Part shown: one piece after another, positions 42,315-51,482 of the stretch
How the letters are laid out: every line of letters starts with the position of its first letter
How positions within the stretch are numbered: position 1 is the first letter of the stretch
Virus record (IMG/VR): IMGVR_UViG_3300042892_002240
Location: 1-64,000 of that record
Source: a virus
Direction: 5' to 3' (one strand)
Length of the DNA: 64,000 nt
The notes under the pieces: model-generated
Told to the model about the DNA's origin: nothing
The model's input: the letters and a program-made list of their open reading frames with translations, nothing else
The model's database searches: none
Program-made: the position numbers and the translations under genes

Positions 42315-43861
42315 TGTTTAAAGGAAAGCTTTACCCATATCAAGAAGAGTCGGTAACCAAAATGGTTGACCGTGGGCAAATGCTTTTAGGCCTTGTAATG
42401 GGTGCTGGCAAAACCGTAACTACTATTGCAGCCGTTGAAGAGTTGTTTGTTCTCAATGAGATTGACAAGTGCTTGATCATTGTTCCAGCTTCATTAAAAT
42501 ACCAATGGAAACGGGAAATAGAAAGATTTACTGATTCTCGCGTAATAGTCATTGACGGTACACCAAAAGCCCGTGAAAAACTGTGGAGAGTAGCAATATC
42601 AGCAAGATACATTGTTGCCAATCCAGAAAGCCTTACAAAAGATGTTGAACATTTAAACCGGCTAAATGTTCAAGCAGTTGTTGTTGACGAAGCAACCATT
42701 ATTAAATCAAGGGTAAGCAAAAGATCTAAGTTAATTAAACGCATTGGCAAAAAAGTTAACTACCGGTTTGCCCTAACAGGGCAGCCAATTGAAAACCGGC
42801 CAGAAGAGTTGTTTTCAATTATGGAATTTGTTGACCCAAGCATCCTGGGTAAGTTTGATTTGTTTGACCGTACTTTTATTGTTAGGGACCACTTTGGTAG
42901 ACCCACTAGGTACAGGAATTTGGACAGCATGCACGCTTCGTTATCTGAATGTCTAATCCGCAAGACGCGAGAAGACATTGCAGATCAACTTCCAAAGATT
43001 GTTCATCAAACCATTCCAGTTCCCTTTGATGTAAAAGGTGCAATTTTATACAAAGCTATTTCTGCTGACTTATTGCATCAGCTACAACAGGCCATGAGTA
43101 GCCATGGTGGTTCATTTAGCTTATGGAACCATTACAACGACCCAGAGTCAAATGCTGCGCAAGGCCAAATTATGTCTAGGTTGACAACCTTAAGAATGCT
43201 TTGTGACAACCCAGAATTAGTAAAACATTCTGCCCTTCTATACAGGGACCCATCAAAGCCAGATCAAGGCAGCGCATATGCCGACCTCCTAGATAGTAAA
43301 GGCATGTTAACCGGGGTATCTGAAACTCCAAAATTGTCTGCTGTTTTAGATTACATTGAAGAAGTTCTGGCTGAAGATCCAATTAACAAAGTTGTTTTAT
43401 TTTCTTTCTTTAAAGACAACCTTCGTTACATCCAAAAAGCCACTTCTAAGATAACAAACTCAGTCTTATTCATGGGTGGTATGAACGCCGAAGAAAAAGA
43501 CGAAGCTAAGCAGTTATTCTCTAATGACCCCAACACACGCTTGTTCTTATCTTCAGATGCTGGTGGATACGGCGTTGACCTTCCAATGGCCAACTACCTT
43601 ATTTCCTATGACCTTCCTTGGAGCAGCGGAAAGCTTGAACAAAGAGAAGCTCGAATTATTCGTTTGTCATCCACTTTTGATCACGTAACCATTGCTACAT
43701 TTGTCATGCAAGGTTCAATTGAAGAACGACAATACGAAATGCTCCAACAGAAACGTTCCATTAGTGAGGCGTTTATTGATGGAAAACATCACGACGTACG
43801 TGGTGGTTTTGACATTACATTAGGTAGCCTAACAACATTCCTACGAGACTCAAAGGTTTAA
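42314..43861 (+). CDS. SNF2-family DEAH helicase
   Basis: A 515-residue SF2 helicase: motif I MGAGKT, Ia LIIVPASLKYQWKRE, II VVVDEA, III FALTGQPIENRPEELFSI, IV VVLFSFFKDNLRYI, V SDAGGYGVDLPMANYLI and VI EQREARIIRL. Phage enzymes of this class act in replication restart or recombination. The alanine of DEAT replaces the usual H of DEAH. ATG in a one-base overlap with primase. Confidence 0.92.
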   Translation: MFKGKLYPYQEESVTKMVDRGQMLLGLVMGAGKTVTTIAAVEELFVLNEIDKCLIIVPASLKYQWKREIERFTDSRVIVIDGTPKAREKLWRVAISARYIVANPESLTKDVEHLNRLNVQAVVVDEATIIKSRVSKRSKLIKRIGKKVNYRFALTGQPIENRPEELFSIMEFVDPSILGKFDLFDRTFIVRDHFGRPTRYRNLDSMHASLSECLIRKTREDIADQLPKIVHQTIPVPFDVKGAILYKAISADLLHQLQQAMSSHGGSFSLWNHYNDPESNAAQGQIMSRLTTLRMLCDNPELVKHSALLYRDPSKPDQGSAYADLLDSKGMLTGVSETPKLSAVLDYIEEVLAEDPINKVVLFSFFKDNLRYIQKATSKITNSVLFMGGMNAEEKDEAKQLFSNDPNTRLFLSSDAGGYGVDLPMANYLISYDLPWSSGKLEQREARIIRLSSTFDHVTIATFVMQGSIEERQYEMLQQKRSISEAFIDGKHHDVRGGFDITLGSLTTFLRDSKV

Positions 43862-43862
43862 A

Positions 43863-44318
43863 ATGATCAACAAACCAAAACTTCCAGATAGAGAAGATGC
43901 CAACATTCCTACAAAAGAGCTTCTTGGGCGGATTGCTGAGGAGTACAAAAAGGCAAAAGAATTTGCCGAAAGCACCGCTAAGCGTGCCGATGAACTAAAG
44001 AAAGAACTTGTTCGTCAGGTCTCCCAGTACGGTACCCCAGACGACAAGGGACACAAATGGATGGCCGCCGGCAATATGCAATTAAAGCATGAGCGTCGTG
44101 TTGGTAAAGCCTTTGACCTAGCTTCAGCAATTGATTGGGCAAAACAAACTGGAATTTGGGATGCCGTAAAAGAAATTGTTGAAACAACCAATGAAGACTT
44201 AATCTTGCGGTACTCATGGGAACACCCCGAGCATCAAGACACAGTTGCAAGGTTTTACACAGAACGTGAAACTTGGGCTTTTAAATTAGTTGATCAAAAA
44301 AGCTACGACGACGAATAA
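43863..44318 (+). CDS. Hypothetical coiled-coil protein
   Basis: A 151-residue protein with an N-terminal charged helix (IAEEYKKAKEFAESTAKRAD) predicted as coiled coil, then an alpha/beta part (ASAIDWAKQTGIWDAVKEIV). Adjacent to the SNF2 helicase and an HTH protein, so perhaps a recombination or helicase accessory. No recognised family. One base from the upstream stop and one-base overlap downstream. Confidence 0.6.
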   Translation: MINKPKLPDREDANIPTKELLGRIAEEYKKAKEFAESTAKRADELKKELVRQVSQYGTPDDKGHKWMAAGNMQLKHERRVGKAFDLASAIDWAKQTGIWDAVKEIVETTNEDLILRYSWEHPEHQDTVARFYTERETWAFKLVDQKSYDDE

Positions 44319-44761
44319 TGTCAAAAGACCCTCTTGATCTTTTTAACTCCCTTCCGGATTACCCGGGAAAGACGCCGCCTAAAAACAGACAAGAAACAAC
44401 AAAAAAGTTTAAGCCCATTGCCGAAGACCGGCTAAATGGGGCAAAGCCAACCATTTTTGTAATTAACGGTGTTGAGCAGCACTTCTTTTTAGTAGGGGAT
44501 TTAGCAAAAGCCCTTAATAGGAGACCGGTTACAATCCGGAAGTGGGAACTTAACGGGTGGTTACCAAAAGCAAAGTACCGGACAACTTCTCCCAAGGGAA
44601 CACAAATTCCTGGAAAAGTTCAAAAAGGACGTAGGCTTTACTCTTTGAATCAGGTAGAGTTTCTAATTACCGCGTTGTCGCGGTATGAGATAGACAACCC
44701 AGCTAAGGCCAACTGGGACGGCTTCAGACAACACATCAAAAACGAATGGCCCAACGATTAA
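44318..44761 (+). CDS. MerR-like helix-turn-helix protein
   Basis: A 147-residue protein. LVGDLAKALNRRPVTIRKWELNGWLPK is a MerR/excisionase-type winged helix motif; KGRRLYSLNQVEFLITAL completes the wing and helix. The N-terminal 40 residues are Pro/Lys-rich and disordered. Probably binds DNA as a regulator or replication accessory. Confidence 0.75.
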   Translation: MSKDPLDLFNSLPDYPGKTPPKNRQETTKKFKPIAEDRLNGAKPTIFVINGVEQHFFLVGDLAKALNRRPVTIRKWELNGWLPKAKYRTTSPKGTQIPGKVQKGRRLYSLNQVEFLITALSRYEIDNPAKANWDGFRQHIKNEWPND

Positions 44762-44767
44762 GGAAAA

Positions 44768-45478
44768 ATGATGAGCAGATATGATGATGATGACGAAGAG
44801 ACCATGGAAGAAGCACCAGTGCGTGCTACTTCTAACCTCAAGTTAGTAGTAGAGGACAAGGAAGAAGAGCCCGAAGCGGACGAAGCCCCTGCGGCTAGTT
44901 CAATCCGCCGTGGTTGGGGTGCTGCTGAAACAGTCAAGCACGCCGATTCTCCTTTTGCCCAGCGCCTACGAGTTACCGAAGAACCAACAATTGTTAAATT
45001 TGTTGAAGACGAGCCTTACGCTTCTTACCGCCAACACTGGGTAGAGCGTTCGGGGCAGAAGTCATTTACTTGTATTGCCGAGTCGGACCCCAAAGGGTGC
45101 CCACTTTGTGACGCTGGTATGCGCCCCTCAACTCGCTTTGCGTTCAACGTAATTCAAATGACCTCAGATGGTGAACCCACTTTGAAGTCCTACGAAGTTG
45201 GCCCACGAGTTATTGACCAACTTAAGAATTTCCATAACGACCCACGCCAAGGCCCATTGTCCAAGCATTTTTGGGCAGTTAGCCGTTCAGGCAAGGGTGC
45301 CACCTCAGCCACCAATCATCAGTTGGTTAAAGAGCGTGACCTTGAGGAATGGAACATTGACCAGTTAACAACAGAGACCTTTAAGCTTCTTAAGTCAAAA
45401 GCTTACGGTCCTGAGATTATTCAGATTCCTTCACGCAAGGATCTTCAGCAGATCGTTCTTGACGACCTGGATAGCTGA
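44768..45478 (+). CDS. ssDNA-binding protein (gp32-like)
   Basis: A 236-residue protein with an acidic N-terminal tail (SRYDDDDEETMEEAP) and an OB-fold-like core. A CIAESDPKGCPLCDAGM cluster could bind zinc, as T4 gp32 does. EPYASYRQHWVERSGQKSFT and FWAVSRSGKGA are typical of phage single-strand binders of this type. It directly precedes the DNA polymerase gene. Start ATG 44768 behind AAGGAAAA. Confidence 0.75.
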   Translation: MMSRYDDDDEETMEEAPVRATSNLKLVVEDKEEEPEADEAPAASSIRRGWGAAETVKHADSPFAQRLRVTEEPTIVKFVEDEPYASYRQHWVERSGQKSFTCIAESDPKGCPLCDAGMRPSTRFAFNVIQMTSDGEPTLKSYEVGPRVIDQLKNFHNDPRQGPLSKHFWAVSRSGKGATSATNHQLVKERDLEEWNIDQLTTETFKLLKSKAYGPEIIQIPSRKDLQQIVLDDLDS

Positions 45479-45492
45479 AGTTGGAGACAAAC

Positions 45493-47568
45493 TTGTCTAA
45501 CGTAGGGGGCTTAACGGCCCCCTACGTTGTCTCTACGATAGAAGAACTACACGACATTGTTGCAGAAGTGACAAGGGTAGGTGCTTTTGCTTTTGACGTT
45601 GAGACCTTTGGTGCCGTAGACAGGCATCCTGACGTTTTAAAACATATTGAAAAAGAATGGCAAAGCCATGTTGCCACCCTTACTACAAAGAATGATGACA
45701 TCCTTGCTAGATCAAGGGACATTGTTTGTGGTCGGTGGAGAAACACCCTTGCTCTTGACCCTATGCGCAATAGCGTGTTTTGGTTGGGTATTGCTACAGA
45801 GGGTAAATCTTGGGCTATCCCTATGGGGCACCCAAATGGTGAAATCATTATTCCCGAAGAACGTGGTGATGGTACAACTATCCCACCGGAGGGCTACAGG
45901 AAATTTACGGCCAGTGGAAAAGAGTCCATGGCTAAGTCAAGGTACTTTAAACCTGCAGTATTCAGCGACCCACCAAGTCAGCTAACTTGCGCAGAGGTTT
46001 TTGAAGTCCTTAAACCTTTGTTCTTTAGCGACATTGTTAAGATTGGCCACAACGTAAAGTTTGACGCACGGTCTGTCAGAAAATACTTTGACGGTGAATT
46101 GCCCGCAGAGCCTTTCTTAGACACAATGATTATGCAGCACATAGTCAATGAGAACCTTTCTGAGTACAGCTTGACCCATATCATCTCTCATAACTTTGAG
46201 GGGCACAACGCTTATCATGCAGATGGGAAGCTTGGCGCAATCATTATGGATGTGCCATTTTCAAAAGCCACAAAGTATGTGCACCTGGATGTTCGTTGGA
46301 CATGGTTGCTTTACAAGACACTATGGCGCAAGATCTCTTCTGTACCTGAGCTACTCTCCTGCCTAAGGCAAGATATGCGAGTGCTCCATGTACTAATGGA
46401 GATGGAAGACACTGGGATTCCTGTTAATCACAGAGCAATGGTTGCTCTTGGAAAGCAACTAGAAATACGCCTTAGTGAGCTTCTGCTTGGCATGATGGAC
46501 TACGCCCCTCCTGGTTTCAACCCGGATAGCGTTAAACACAAACAACAATTACTGTTTAACAAGAAGCGTGAGGGTGGGTTAGGTCTAAAGCCAACCAAGA
46601 CAACCCCTAAGGGTACTGCTTCAGTAGATGAGGAAAGTCTTCACAATCTTGAAAGCAAACATCCAATTGTTCCAATGATGATTGAGTGGTCTGAAACTAA
46701 AAAGCTCGTGTCAACTTACGTTGACGGGTTGCTCCCCAAACTTCATCACGGTGGGCTTCACCCCTCTTTTCACTTGCACAGAACCGCAACTGGAAGATTG
46801 TCTTCAAGCAACCCTAATCTTCAAAACATTCCACGAGAGAGCAGCGTACGAAGCCTGTTTGTTGCCCCCGAGGGTTACCAACTACTTGTTGCTGACTACG
46901 ACCAAATTGAGCTTCGTGTTATGTGCATGTTTTCTCATGATCCCAAAATGAGCGAATTCTTCTTGACGGGATCGGACATCCACTCGGGTGCTGCGGCGCT
47001 GGTCCTAGGCAAGCCAATAGAGGAAGTTACCTCAGAAGAGAGGCAGCTTGGCAAAGGCGTCAACTTCCTGACTGCCTACGGTGGGGGGTCACAGAAGCTA
47101 GCCAGGACTACTGGTATTGACGAAGAACATGCCCGATTTGTGATTGATCAGTATTACAGACAGTTCTCTGGCATTACAAAATGGAAGCAAGATGTCATTG
47201 CAGAGGGTAGGCGCAAGGGTTATGTGCAGACAATTTCTGGCCGTAGACGCCATTTGCCTGACCTATCTGCATCAGACAACACTTTACGCTCCCGTGCAGA
47301 ACGACAAGCGGTAAATGCAGTTGTTCAAGGTTCTGCAGCAGACATTTGCAAAAAAGCAATGATTGATGTGTATGATGACCTAACACCAAAAGGGGCAAAA
47401 ATGCTTGTGCAAGTACACGACGAATTAGTTGTACTCGTAAAGGATTCAGACGTAGATGAGTTTATGCCCTTGCTTATGTCATCAATGGGTGATGGGGTCG
47501 TTTACGAAGGTATACCATTAAAGGTATCGTGTGACTCAGCAGGTAGTTGGTCTGAGGCGAAAGGTTAG
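45493..47568 (+). CDS. polA: Family A DNA polymerase
   Basis: A 691-residue polymerase I-type enzyme with 3'-5' exonuclease (FAFDVETFGA, IGHNVKFDARS) and polymerase domains: motif A LLVADYDQIELRV, motif B-like RQLGKGVNFLTAYGG, motif C VQVHDELV. The TTG at 45493 is chosen because GGAG lies six bases upstream; a TTG at 45481 is less well placed. There is no 5' nuclease domain. Main replicative polymerase of the phage. The exonuclease domain carries an insert of about 100 residues. Confidence 0.95.
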   Translation: MSNVGGLTAPYVVSTIEELHDIVAEVTRVGAFAFDVETFGAVDRHPDVLKHIEKEWQSHVATLTTKNDDILARSRDIVCGRWRNTLALDPMRNSVFWLGIATEGKSWAIPMGHPNGEIIIPEERGDGTTIPPEGYRKFTASGKESMAKSRYFKPAVFSDPPSQLTCAEVFEVLKPLFFSDIVKIGHNVKFDARSVRKYFDGELPAEPFLDTMIMQHIVNENLSEYSLTHIISHNFEGHNAYHADGKLGAIIMDVPFSKATKYVHLDVRWTWLLYKTLWRKISSVPELLSCLRQDMRVLHVLMEMEDTGIPVNHRAMVALGKQLEIRLSELLLGMMDYAPPGFNPDSVKHKQQLLFNKKREGGLGLKPTKTTPKGTASVDEESLHNLESKHPIVPMMIEWSETKKLVSTYVDGLLPKLHHGGLHPSFHLHRTATGRLSSSNPNLQNIPRESSVRSLFVAPEGYQLLVADYDQIELRVMCMFSHDPKMSEFFLTGSDIHSGAAALVLGKPIEEVTSEERQLGKGVNFLTAYGGGSQKLARTTGIDEEHARFVIDQYYRQFSGITKWKQDVIAEGRRKGYVQTISGRRRHLPDLSASDNTLRSRAERQAVNAVVQGSAADICKKAMIDVYDDLTPKGAKMLVQVHDELVVLVKDSDVDEFMPLLMSSMGDGVVYEGIPLKVSCDSAGSWSEAKG

Positions 47569-47572
47569 CACT

Positions 47573-48004
47573 ATGGCAATGAGCCCAATAGACAAACGCA
47601 ATTTTTACTTATCCCTATCTATTATGGAAGGACAAAAGATTGCTTCAAACGCAGGGTTTGCTGTTCCTTCTGCAGAAGTGCAGGAAAGCGAAATAGTAGA
47701 CACTATTAGTAAATGGGTCATCCTTACAGGTTTAGGCATTTTTGACAATGTAAAACAATGCTCTGATTGGATGCTAGAAGTTGTTAAAGTGCACAATGAT
47801 TTAGATGACGACGAATTAGAAAGCACCCAAAACGTGTTGATGTCCTTTGGTATGTCTTTAATATCCCACCTGGTAGACAATGAATTACTTGAACTTCCAG
47901 AAACCACGCATGCCCCAGTTTCAGAATTAAACAGAGAAGCATTACTAAACTTATTGTCGTTTAGAACCGACAGTGAAGATGATGAGGAGGAAGACGATGA
48001 GTGA
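47573..48004 (+). CDS. Hypothetical acidic protein
   Basis: A 143-residue protein, mostly helical, with a strongly acidic C-terminus (DSEDDEEEDDE) that could mimic DNA or mediate contact with basic proteins. It lies between polymerase and a zinc-ribbon protein in the replication operon. ATG 47573, with AAAGG upstream. Overlaps the next gene by 8 bases. Confidence 0.6.
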   Translation: MAMSPIDKRNFYLSLSIMEGQKIASNAGFAVPSAEVQESEIVDTISKWVILTGLGIFDNVKQCSDWMLEVVKVHNDLDDDELESTQNVLMSFGMSLISHLVDNELLELPETTHAPVSELNREALLNLLSFRTDSEDDEEEDDE

Positions 48005-48398
48005 TTGGTGGTCACGTAAACTTACAGGTAACGCTCCAGCAGCCCCTGCTCGTACTTTTAACACCCCAGTTTCTACACCACCAATTGGTATACGGCAAAA
48101 CACCATGGCTGTTACCCCCTTGCATAGTCAAGATGTTGCCCAGCAACAAGTGCTTGATGAAGGCCGATCTGCAACAGATCAAATTGGCATGAGTGACGCA
48201 ATCCGTTTATGGAAAGGCGGAGAAGCTCACAGACGTGACGGTAACTCTAGTTGCCCGTCATGCGGTAGTGGTCTAGTTTTTTCTAGAACAGGTAGAAGTG
48301 GTACAACAGTTAATGGTAACGCCCCAGCACCACGATGTTTTTCATGTGGGTGGAATGGTATGTACGAACAGGCAGACCAAATTTCTTGGTCAGCATAA
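47997..48398 (+). CDS. Zinc-ribbon protein
   Basis: A 133-residue protein. A disordered N-terminal 60 residues are followed by a C-terminal zinc ribbon with CPSCGSG and CFSCGW pairs about 30 residues apart. Starts in the end of the acidic gene behind GAGGAGGAAG. Just upstream of recA. Ribbons of this type bind nucleic acid or polymerase partners; the specific role is unknown. Confidence 0.7.
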   Translation: MSDWWSRKLTGNAPAAPARTFNTPVSTPPIGIRQNTMAVTPLHSQDVAQQQVLDEGRSATDQIGMSDAIRLWKGGEAHRRDGNSSCPSCGSGLVFSRTGRSGTTVNGNAPAPRCFSCGWNGMYEQADQISWSA

Positions 48399-48411
48399 CG
48401 AGGAGAACAAA

Positions 48412-49428
48412 TTGAAAACCGAAGAGCATGAGACGCTTGCGTCTATTATTGCATCCATTAACAAGAAGTACGGCGAAGACATTGTTGTACAAGGTAACCG
48501 TGTAAAAGAAGAACTTCCCCGCATTACAACTGGCATCCTTGCCTATGACTTAATGCTTGGTGGTGGCTGGCCTATGAATCAGTGGTCTGAAATCATTGGG
48601 GATGAATCATCCGGTAAGACTGCAATTGCTTATAAAACTATTGCAGCCAATCAAGCGTTAGACCCTGAGTGGATTGCTATGTGGGTTGCAGCAGAAGAGT
48701 TTGTGCCTGAGTACGCCGCAGCAATTGGTGTTGACTTAGAACGTTTGTGGGTTGTTGAAACAAACATTATGGAACACGCTTATGATCTGATTATTCGGAC
48801 CATGCAGAACCGTGCCGTTGACTGTATTGTCCTAGACTCGCTTCCGGCACTTGTACCTAGTGATGAAAACGAAAAAACAATGGCAGAGTTCCAAATGGGG
48901 CTTGGTGCACGACTTACTGGTAAGTTCTTCCGTAAGTCATCCAAAGCACAGAAACGTTCTATGGTTAATGAAGACCGTGGTTGTACTGGCTTGATCATTA
49001 ACCAATGGCGTGAAAAGATTGGCGTCATGTACGGTGACCCCCGCACTACACCAGGCGGTAAAGCCAAGAACTTCCATTACTTCTGTCGCGTTGAAGTAAA
49101 ACGGGATGAATGGATTAAAGAAAAAGACGAGTCAGTAGGCCAAACTATTCGTGGGCGTACCATGAAGAACAAGACTTACAAGCCACAACAAGTAGCACAG
49201 GTAGATTTTTACTTTACTGACTCAAATGGTTTCTCCCTTGGGGAGTTTGACACCATTAAAGACATTGTAAACATTTGTATTGCTACAGAAATTGTTACTC
49301 GTGGTGGTGCTTACTACAACTACGATGGCCAGAAATGGCAAGGTAAGGATGCTTTGTTGCAAGCCGTAAGAGAAGACCTAGAGTTGCAAGCAGTACTCAA
49401 ACAGAAAGCTACAGAGAAGTTTCTATGA
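48412..49428 (+). CDS. recA: RecA-like recombinase
   Basis: A 338-residue recombinase: Walker A GDESSGKT (residues 63-70), FVPEYAAAIGVDLERLWVV, Walker B CIVLDSLPALVP, and GLIINQWREKIGVMYGDPRT with TTPGG. TTG start behind GAGGAGAAC. It lacks the usual C-terminal domain of cellular RecA. Mediates strand exchange in replication-linked recombination, and is paired here with two resolvase-like nucleases and an SNF2 helicase. Confidence 0.93.
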   Translation: MKTEEHETLASIIASINKKYGEDIVVQGNRVKEELPRITTGILAYDLMLGGGWPMNQWSEIIGDESSGKTAIAYKTIAANQALDPEWIAMWVAAEEFVPEYAAAIGVDLERLWVVETNIMEHAYDLIIRTMQNRAVDCIVLDSLPALVPSDENEKTMAEFQMGLGARLTGKFFRKSSKAQKRSMVNEDRGCTGLIINQWREKIGVMYGDPRTTPGGKAKNFHYFCRVEVKRDEWIKEKDESVGQTIRGRTMKNKTYKPQQVAQVDFYFTDSNGFSLGEFDTIKDIVNICIATEIVTRGGAYYNYDGQKWQGKDALLQAVREDLELQAVLKQKATEKFL

Positions 49429-49763
49429 TTCTTGGTCGTGAAGACCCCAAAGATAAACAACGACAAATAATGAAAGCTTCTAAAAAGCAGGAATTACGTT
49501 CTGCTAAGGCTTACAATGGAAGTCGTAACGCAGGATCAGGTTCTGGGTGGATGCGTAAAAATGACGTGCGCACCCATGACATGCTTATAGAAAACAAATT
49601 GACATACAATGAAAAGTCTTACTCAATTAAGTCCAAGGAACTACAGGAGTTAACGCAACGTGCTGTACTTGAAGATCGTCTTCCTGTGCTTCAGTTCGAC
49701 CTTGGCGGGCGTAATTACGTCATTCTTAATGAAGCAGACTTCCAAATGATTATTGGAGAATAA
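49425..49763 (+). CDS. PD-(D/E)XK nuclease, resolvase-like
   Basis: A 112-residue protein. The core GSGWMRKNDVRTHDMLIENK contains the D...ExK pattern of PD-(D/E)XK nucleases, followed by a Ser/Tyr/Lys helix and strands LPVLQFDLGG and YVILN. The basic N-terminus with SAKAYNGSRNAGSGSG fits small phage Holliday junction resolvases. ATGA overlap with recA supports a recombination role. Confidence 0.72.
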   Translation: MILGREDPKDKQRQIMKASKKQELRSAKAYNGSRNAGSGSGWMRKNDVRTHDMLIENKLTYNEKSYSIKSKELQELTQRAVLEDRLPVLQFDLGGRNYVILNEADFQMIIGE

Positions 49764-49945
49764 TGGACAAATACGATTATTATTGCGCAGGAATGCTAGA
49801 TGGCACTAATGATTTTAAAAAATCTGATGTTGACTGGCAAACTATTGCTAAAAATTTGTACAAAATTATTCAACAAGGAACAAAAATGCCTGTACATTTA
49901 GGGATTCAATACATTGACGACTACTTGGAGGCAACACGTGACTGA
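49763..49945 (+). CDS. Small hypothetical protein
   Basis: A 60-residue acidic protein (MDKYDYYCAGMLDGTNDFK...) between two nuclease genes. One-base overlap upstream and 8-base overlap downstream; its end supplies the GGAGG site of the following gene. No recognised family. Confidence 0.5.
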   Translation: MDKYDYYCAGMLDGTNDFKKSDVDWQTIAKNLYKIIQQGTKMPVHLGIQYIDDYLEATRD

Positions 49946-50807
49946 TACACCATGGAACATGCAAGACTATAAAACTATGATGCGTGCAAAAGGTCGGTTG
50001 CTTCCTATTGTAGAACAAGTAGCTGCTAGAGAAGCAGCATCAAAAAACTCACATAGAGATACCAAGCATCTCCATCCAAGTGAGCTATCTAAAAAAGATT
50101 GGTGTGCTCGGGCCGCTGTATACAAGATTACTGATGTTCCAGGATCAGACGAATCAGTTGCTTTTGGTCGTCTAAACATTTTTGCTGAAGGGAACTCTAT
50201 TCATGCTAAATGGCAGACGTGGTTATGGAAAGCAGGAATCCTCTCGGGGGTATGGAATTGCAAAGCGTGTGGCGTTGTTTGGGTTGGTGTCTCCCCTACT
50301 GCTTGTGTTAGTTGTAAGTCTGATCGGATTAAGTACGGCGAGGTTCCTCTATCTAATGATGAACACCGGATACTCGGGCACGCGGATGGAGAGATATGCG
50401 ATAAAGACGGCGCAGCACTCATCGAGATCAAGAGCGTAGGTATTGGTACAGTTCGGTTTGAAAAACCCTCTTTGTTTATGGACTACAGCAAGGGTGAACT
50501 TACAATTGACAAAGTATGGAAAGAAATCAAAACACCATTTGCTTCCCATATTCGCCAAGGCAACATCTACATGTACTGCACTGGCATTGACACCATGGTT
50601 TTTATCTATGAGTGGAAGCCCACGCAAGAGGTAAAAGAGTTTGTAGTTAAATACAACCCTGACATTATGGAACCCATCCTAGAAAATTGCAAAACAGTAA
50701 TTGAGCATCTTGATAATGAGACAACTCCAGATCGCCCATCTTGGGCAACAGTTAGTTCTTGTTCAGGATGCAAGTTTTGCCCGTACAAGAAAGTGTGTTG
50801 GAAATGA
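49938..50807 (+). CDS. Cas4/RecB-like nuclease with Fe-S cysteines
   Basis: A 289-residue PD-(D/E)XK nuclease: HADGEI and LIEIKSV give the D and ExK residues; HIRQGNIYMYCTGI is the downstream RecB/Cas4 Q motif. C-terminal CSGCKFCPYKKVC, with the Cys at the N-terminal DWCARA, could hold an iron-sulphur cluster. A mid zinc-ribbon-like insert (CKACGVVW, CVSCK) is unusual. Likely an exonuclease producing single strands for RecA. GTG start behind GGAGG. Confidence 0.82.
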   Translation: MTDTPWNMQDYKTMMRAKGRLLPIVEQVAAREAASKNSHRDTKHLHPSELSKKDWCARAAVYKITDVPGSDESVAFGRLNIFAEGNSIHAKWQTWLWKAGILSGVWNCKACGVVWVGVSPTACVSCKSDRIKYGEVPLSNDEHRILGHADGEICDKDGAALIEIKSVGIGTVRFEKPSLFMDYSKGELTIDKVWKEIKTPFASHIRQGNIYMYCTGIDTMVFIYEWKPTQEVKEFVVKYNPDIMEPILENCKTVIEHLDNETTPDRPSWATVSSCSGCKFCPYKKVCWK

Positions 50808-51307
50808 CCCGAATCATATCTAGCGTTCCTACGGAGGAGAACCCAGCAATTGTTAGGTTTAATTCCAAGTTTGTACTCCCTAGTCGTCCTGGGGAATCCG
50901 CACCCTCTATTCCCCGCAATCTTGATGATATGAGCGACCGGGAGCTAATGGAACTGTACTCTCAGTTCATGGCTTGGGTTTCCTACAGCAAAGCGGAGCT
51001 TGTAAAAGCAGAAATTGAAGAAGAATCTGGCATTCATAAAAGCCGAGTAATTGAAGCTACTGCGTTGATTGACCAATGGGGTATTAGCGCCAAAGGGGAC
51101 TTAGTAACCCTGGCCAAAGCACGACGAGACATTGACCCCAAGGTTGTTGCACAGCAAGAAAAAAACCAAATCTCAAAGGCTTACCGAAAGCTAGTAGAGA
51201 CTATGTTTGAATCCTGCGAACGTGGAGCACAATTGCTTTCACGAGAGCTAAGTCGTAGAATTGGTTTAAACGGTAAAGAACAACGTACATCACGGTTTGG
51301 AGCATAA
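50804..51307 (+). CDS. Hypothetical helical protein
   Basis: A 167-residue protein, mainly helical, with MSDRELMELYSQFMAWVSYS and a basic C-terminal helix (RELSRRIGLNGKEQRTSRFG). Could be a DNA-associated recombination accessory because it is coupled to the nuclease by an ATGA overlap and lies one base from the next small gene. Family not recognised. Confidence 0.6.
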   Translation: MTRIISSVPTEENPAIVRFNSKFVLPSRPGESAPSIPRNLDDMSDRELMELYSQFMAWVSYSKAELVKAEIEEESGIHKSRVIEATALIDQWGISAKGDLVTLAKARRDIDPKVVAQQEKNQISKAYRKLVETMFESCERGAQLLSRELSRRIGLNGKEQRTSRFGA

Positions 51308-51308
51308 A

Positions 51309-51482
51309 ATGACAACATGGCATGAAGTTGGCGCTAAAAACGCTCAAATAGAAAACGAACGCAGGCGTCAAGACGCTAACGCTCGTGCGTCAATTGGCCC
51401 TATTAGTGATGTAAACCAGACTCTTAAAGAAATTAAAGCATTATTAATTGAAATCCGAGAAGCCATTAAAAATGGCGAATAA
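51309..51482 (+). CDS. Small coiled-coil protein
   Basis: A 57-residue protein with a charged start and a C-terminal leucine-rich helix (VNQTLKEIKALLIEIREAIK). ATG preceded by GGAG. Overlaps the next nuclease gene by 11 bases. Unknown function. Confidence 0.5.
   Translation: MTTWHEVGAKNAQIENERRRQDANARASIGPISDVNQTLKEIKALLIEIREAIKNGE

Noticed and set aside
49938-50807. Cas4-like gene as part of a CRISPR system
   Set aside because: No other cas gene or array is present; phage Cas4/RecB-like nucleases are common in replication-recombination operons.
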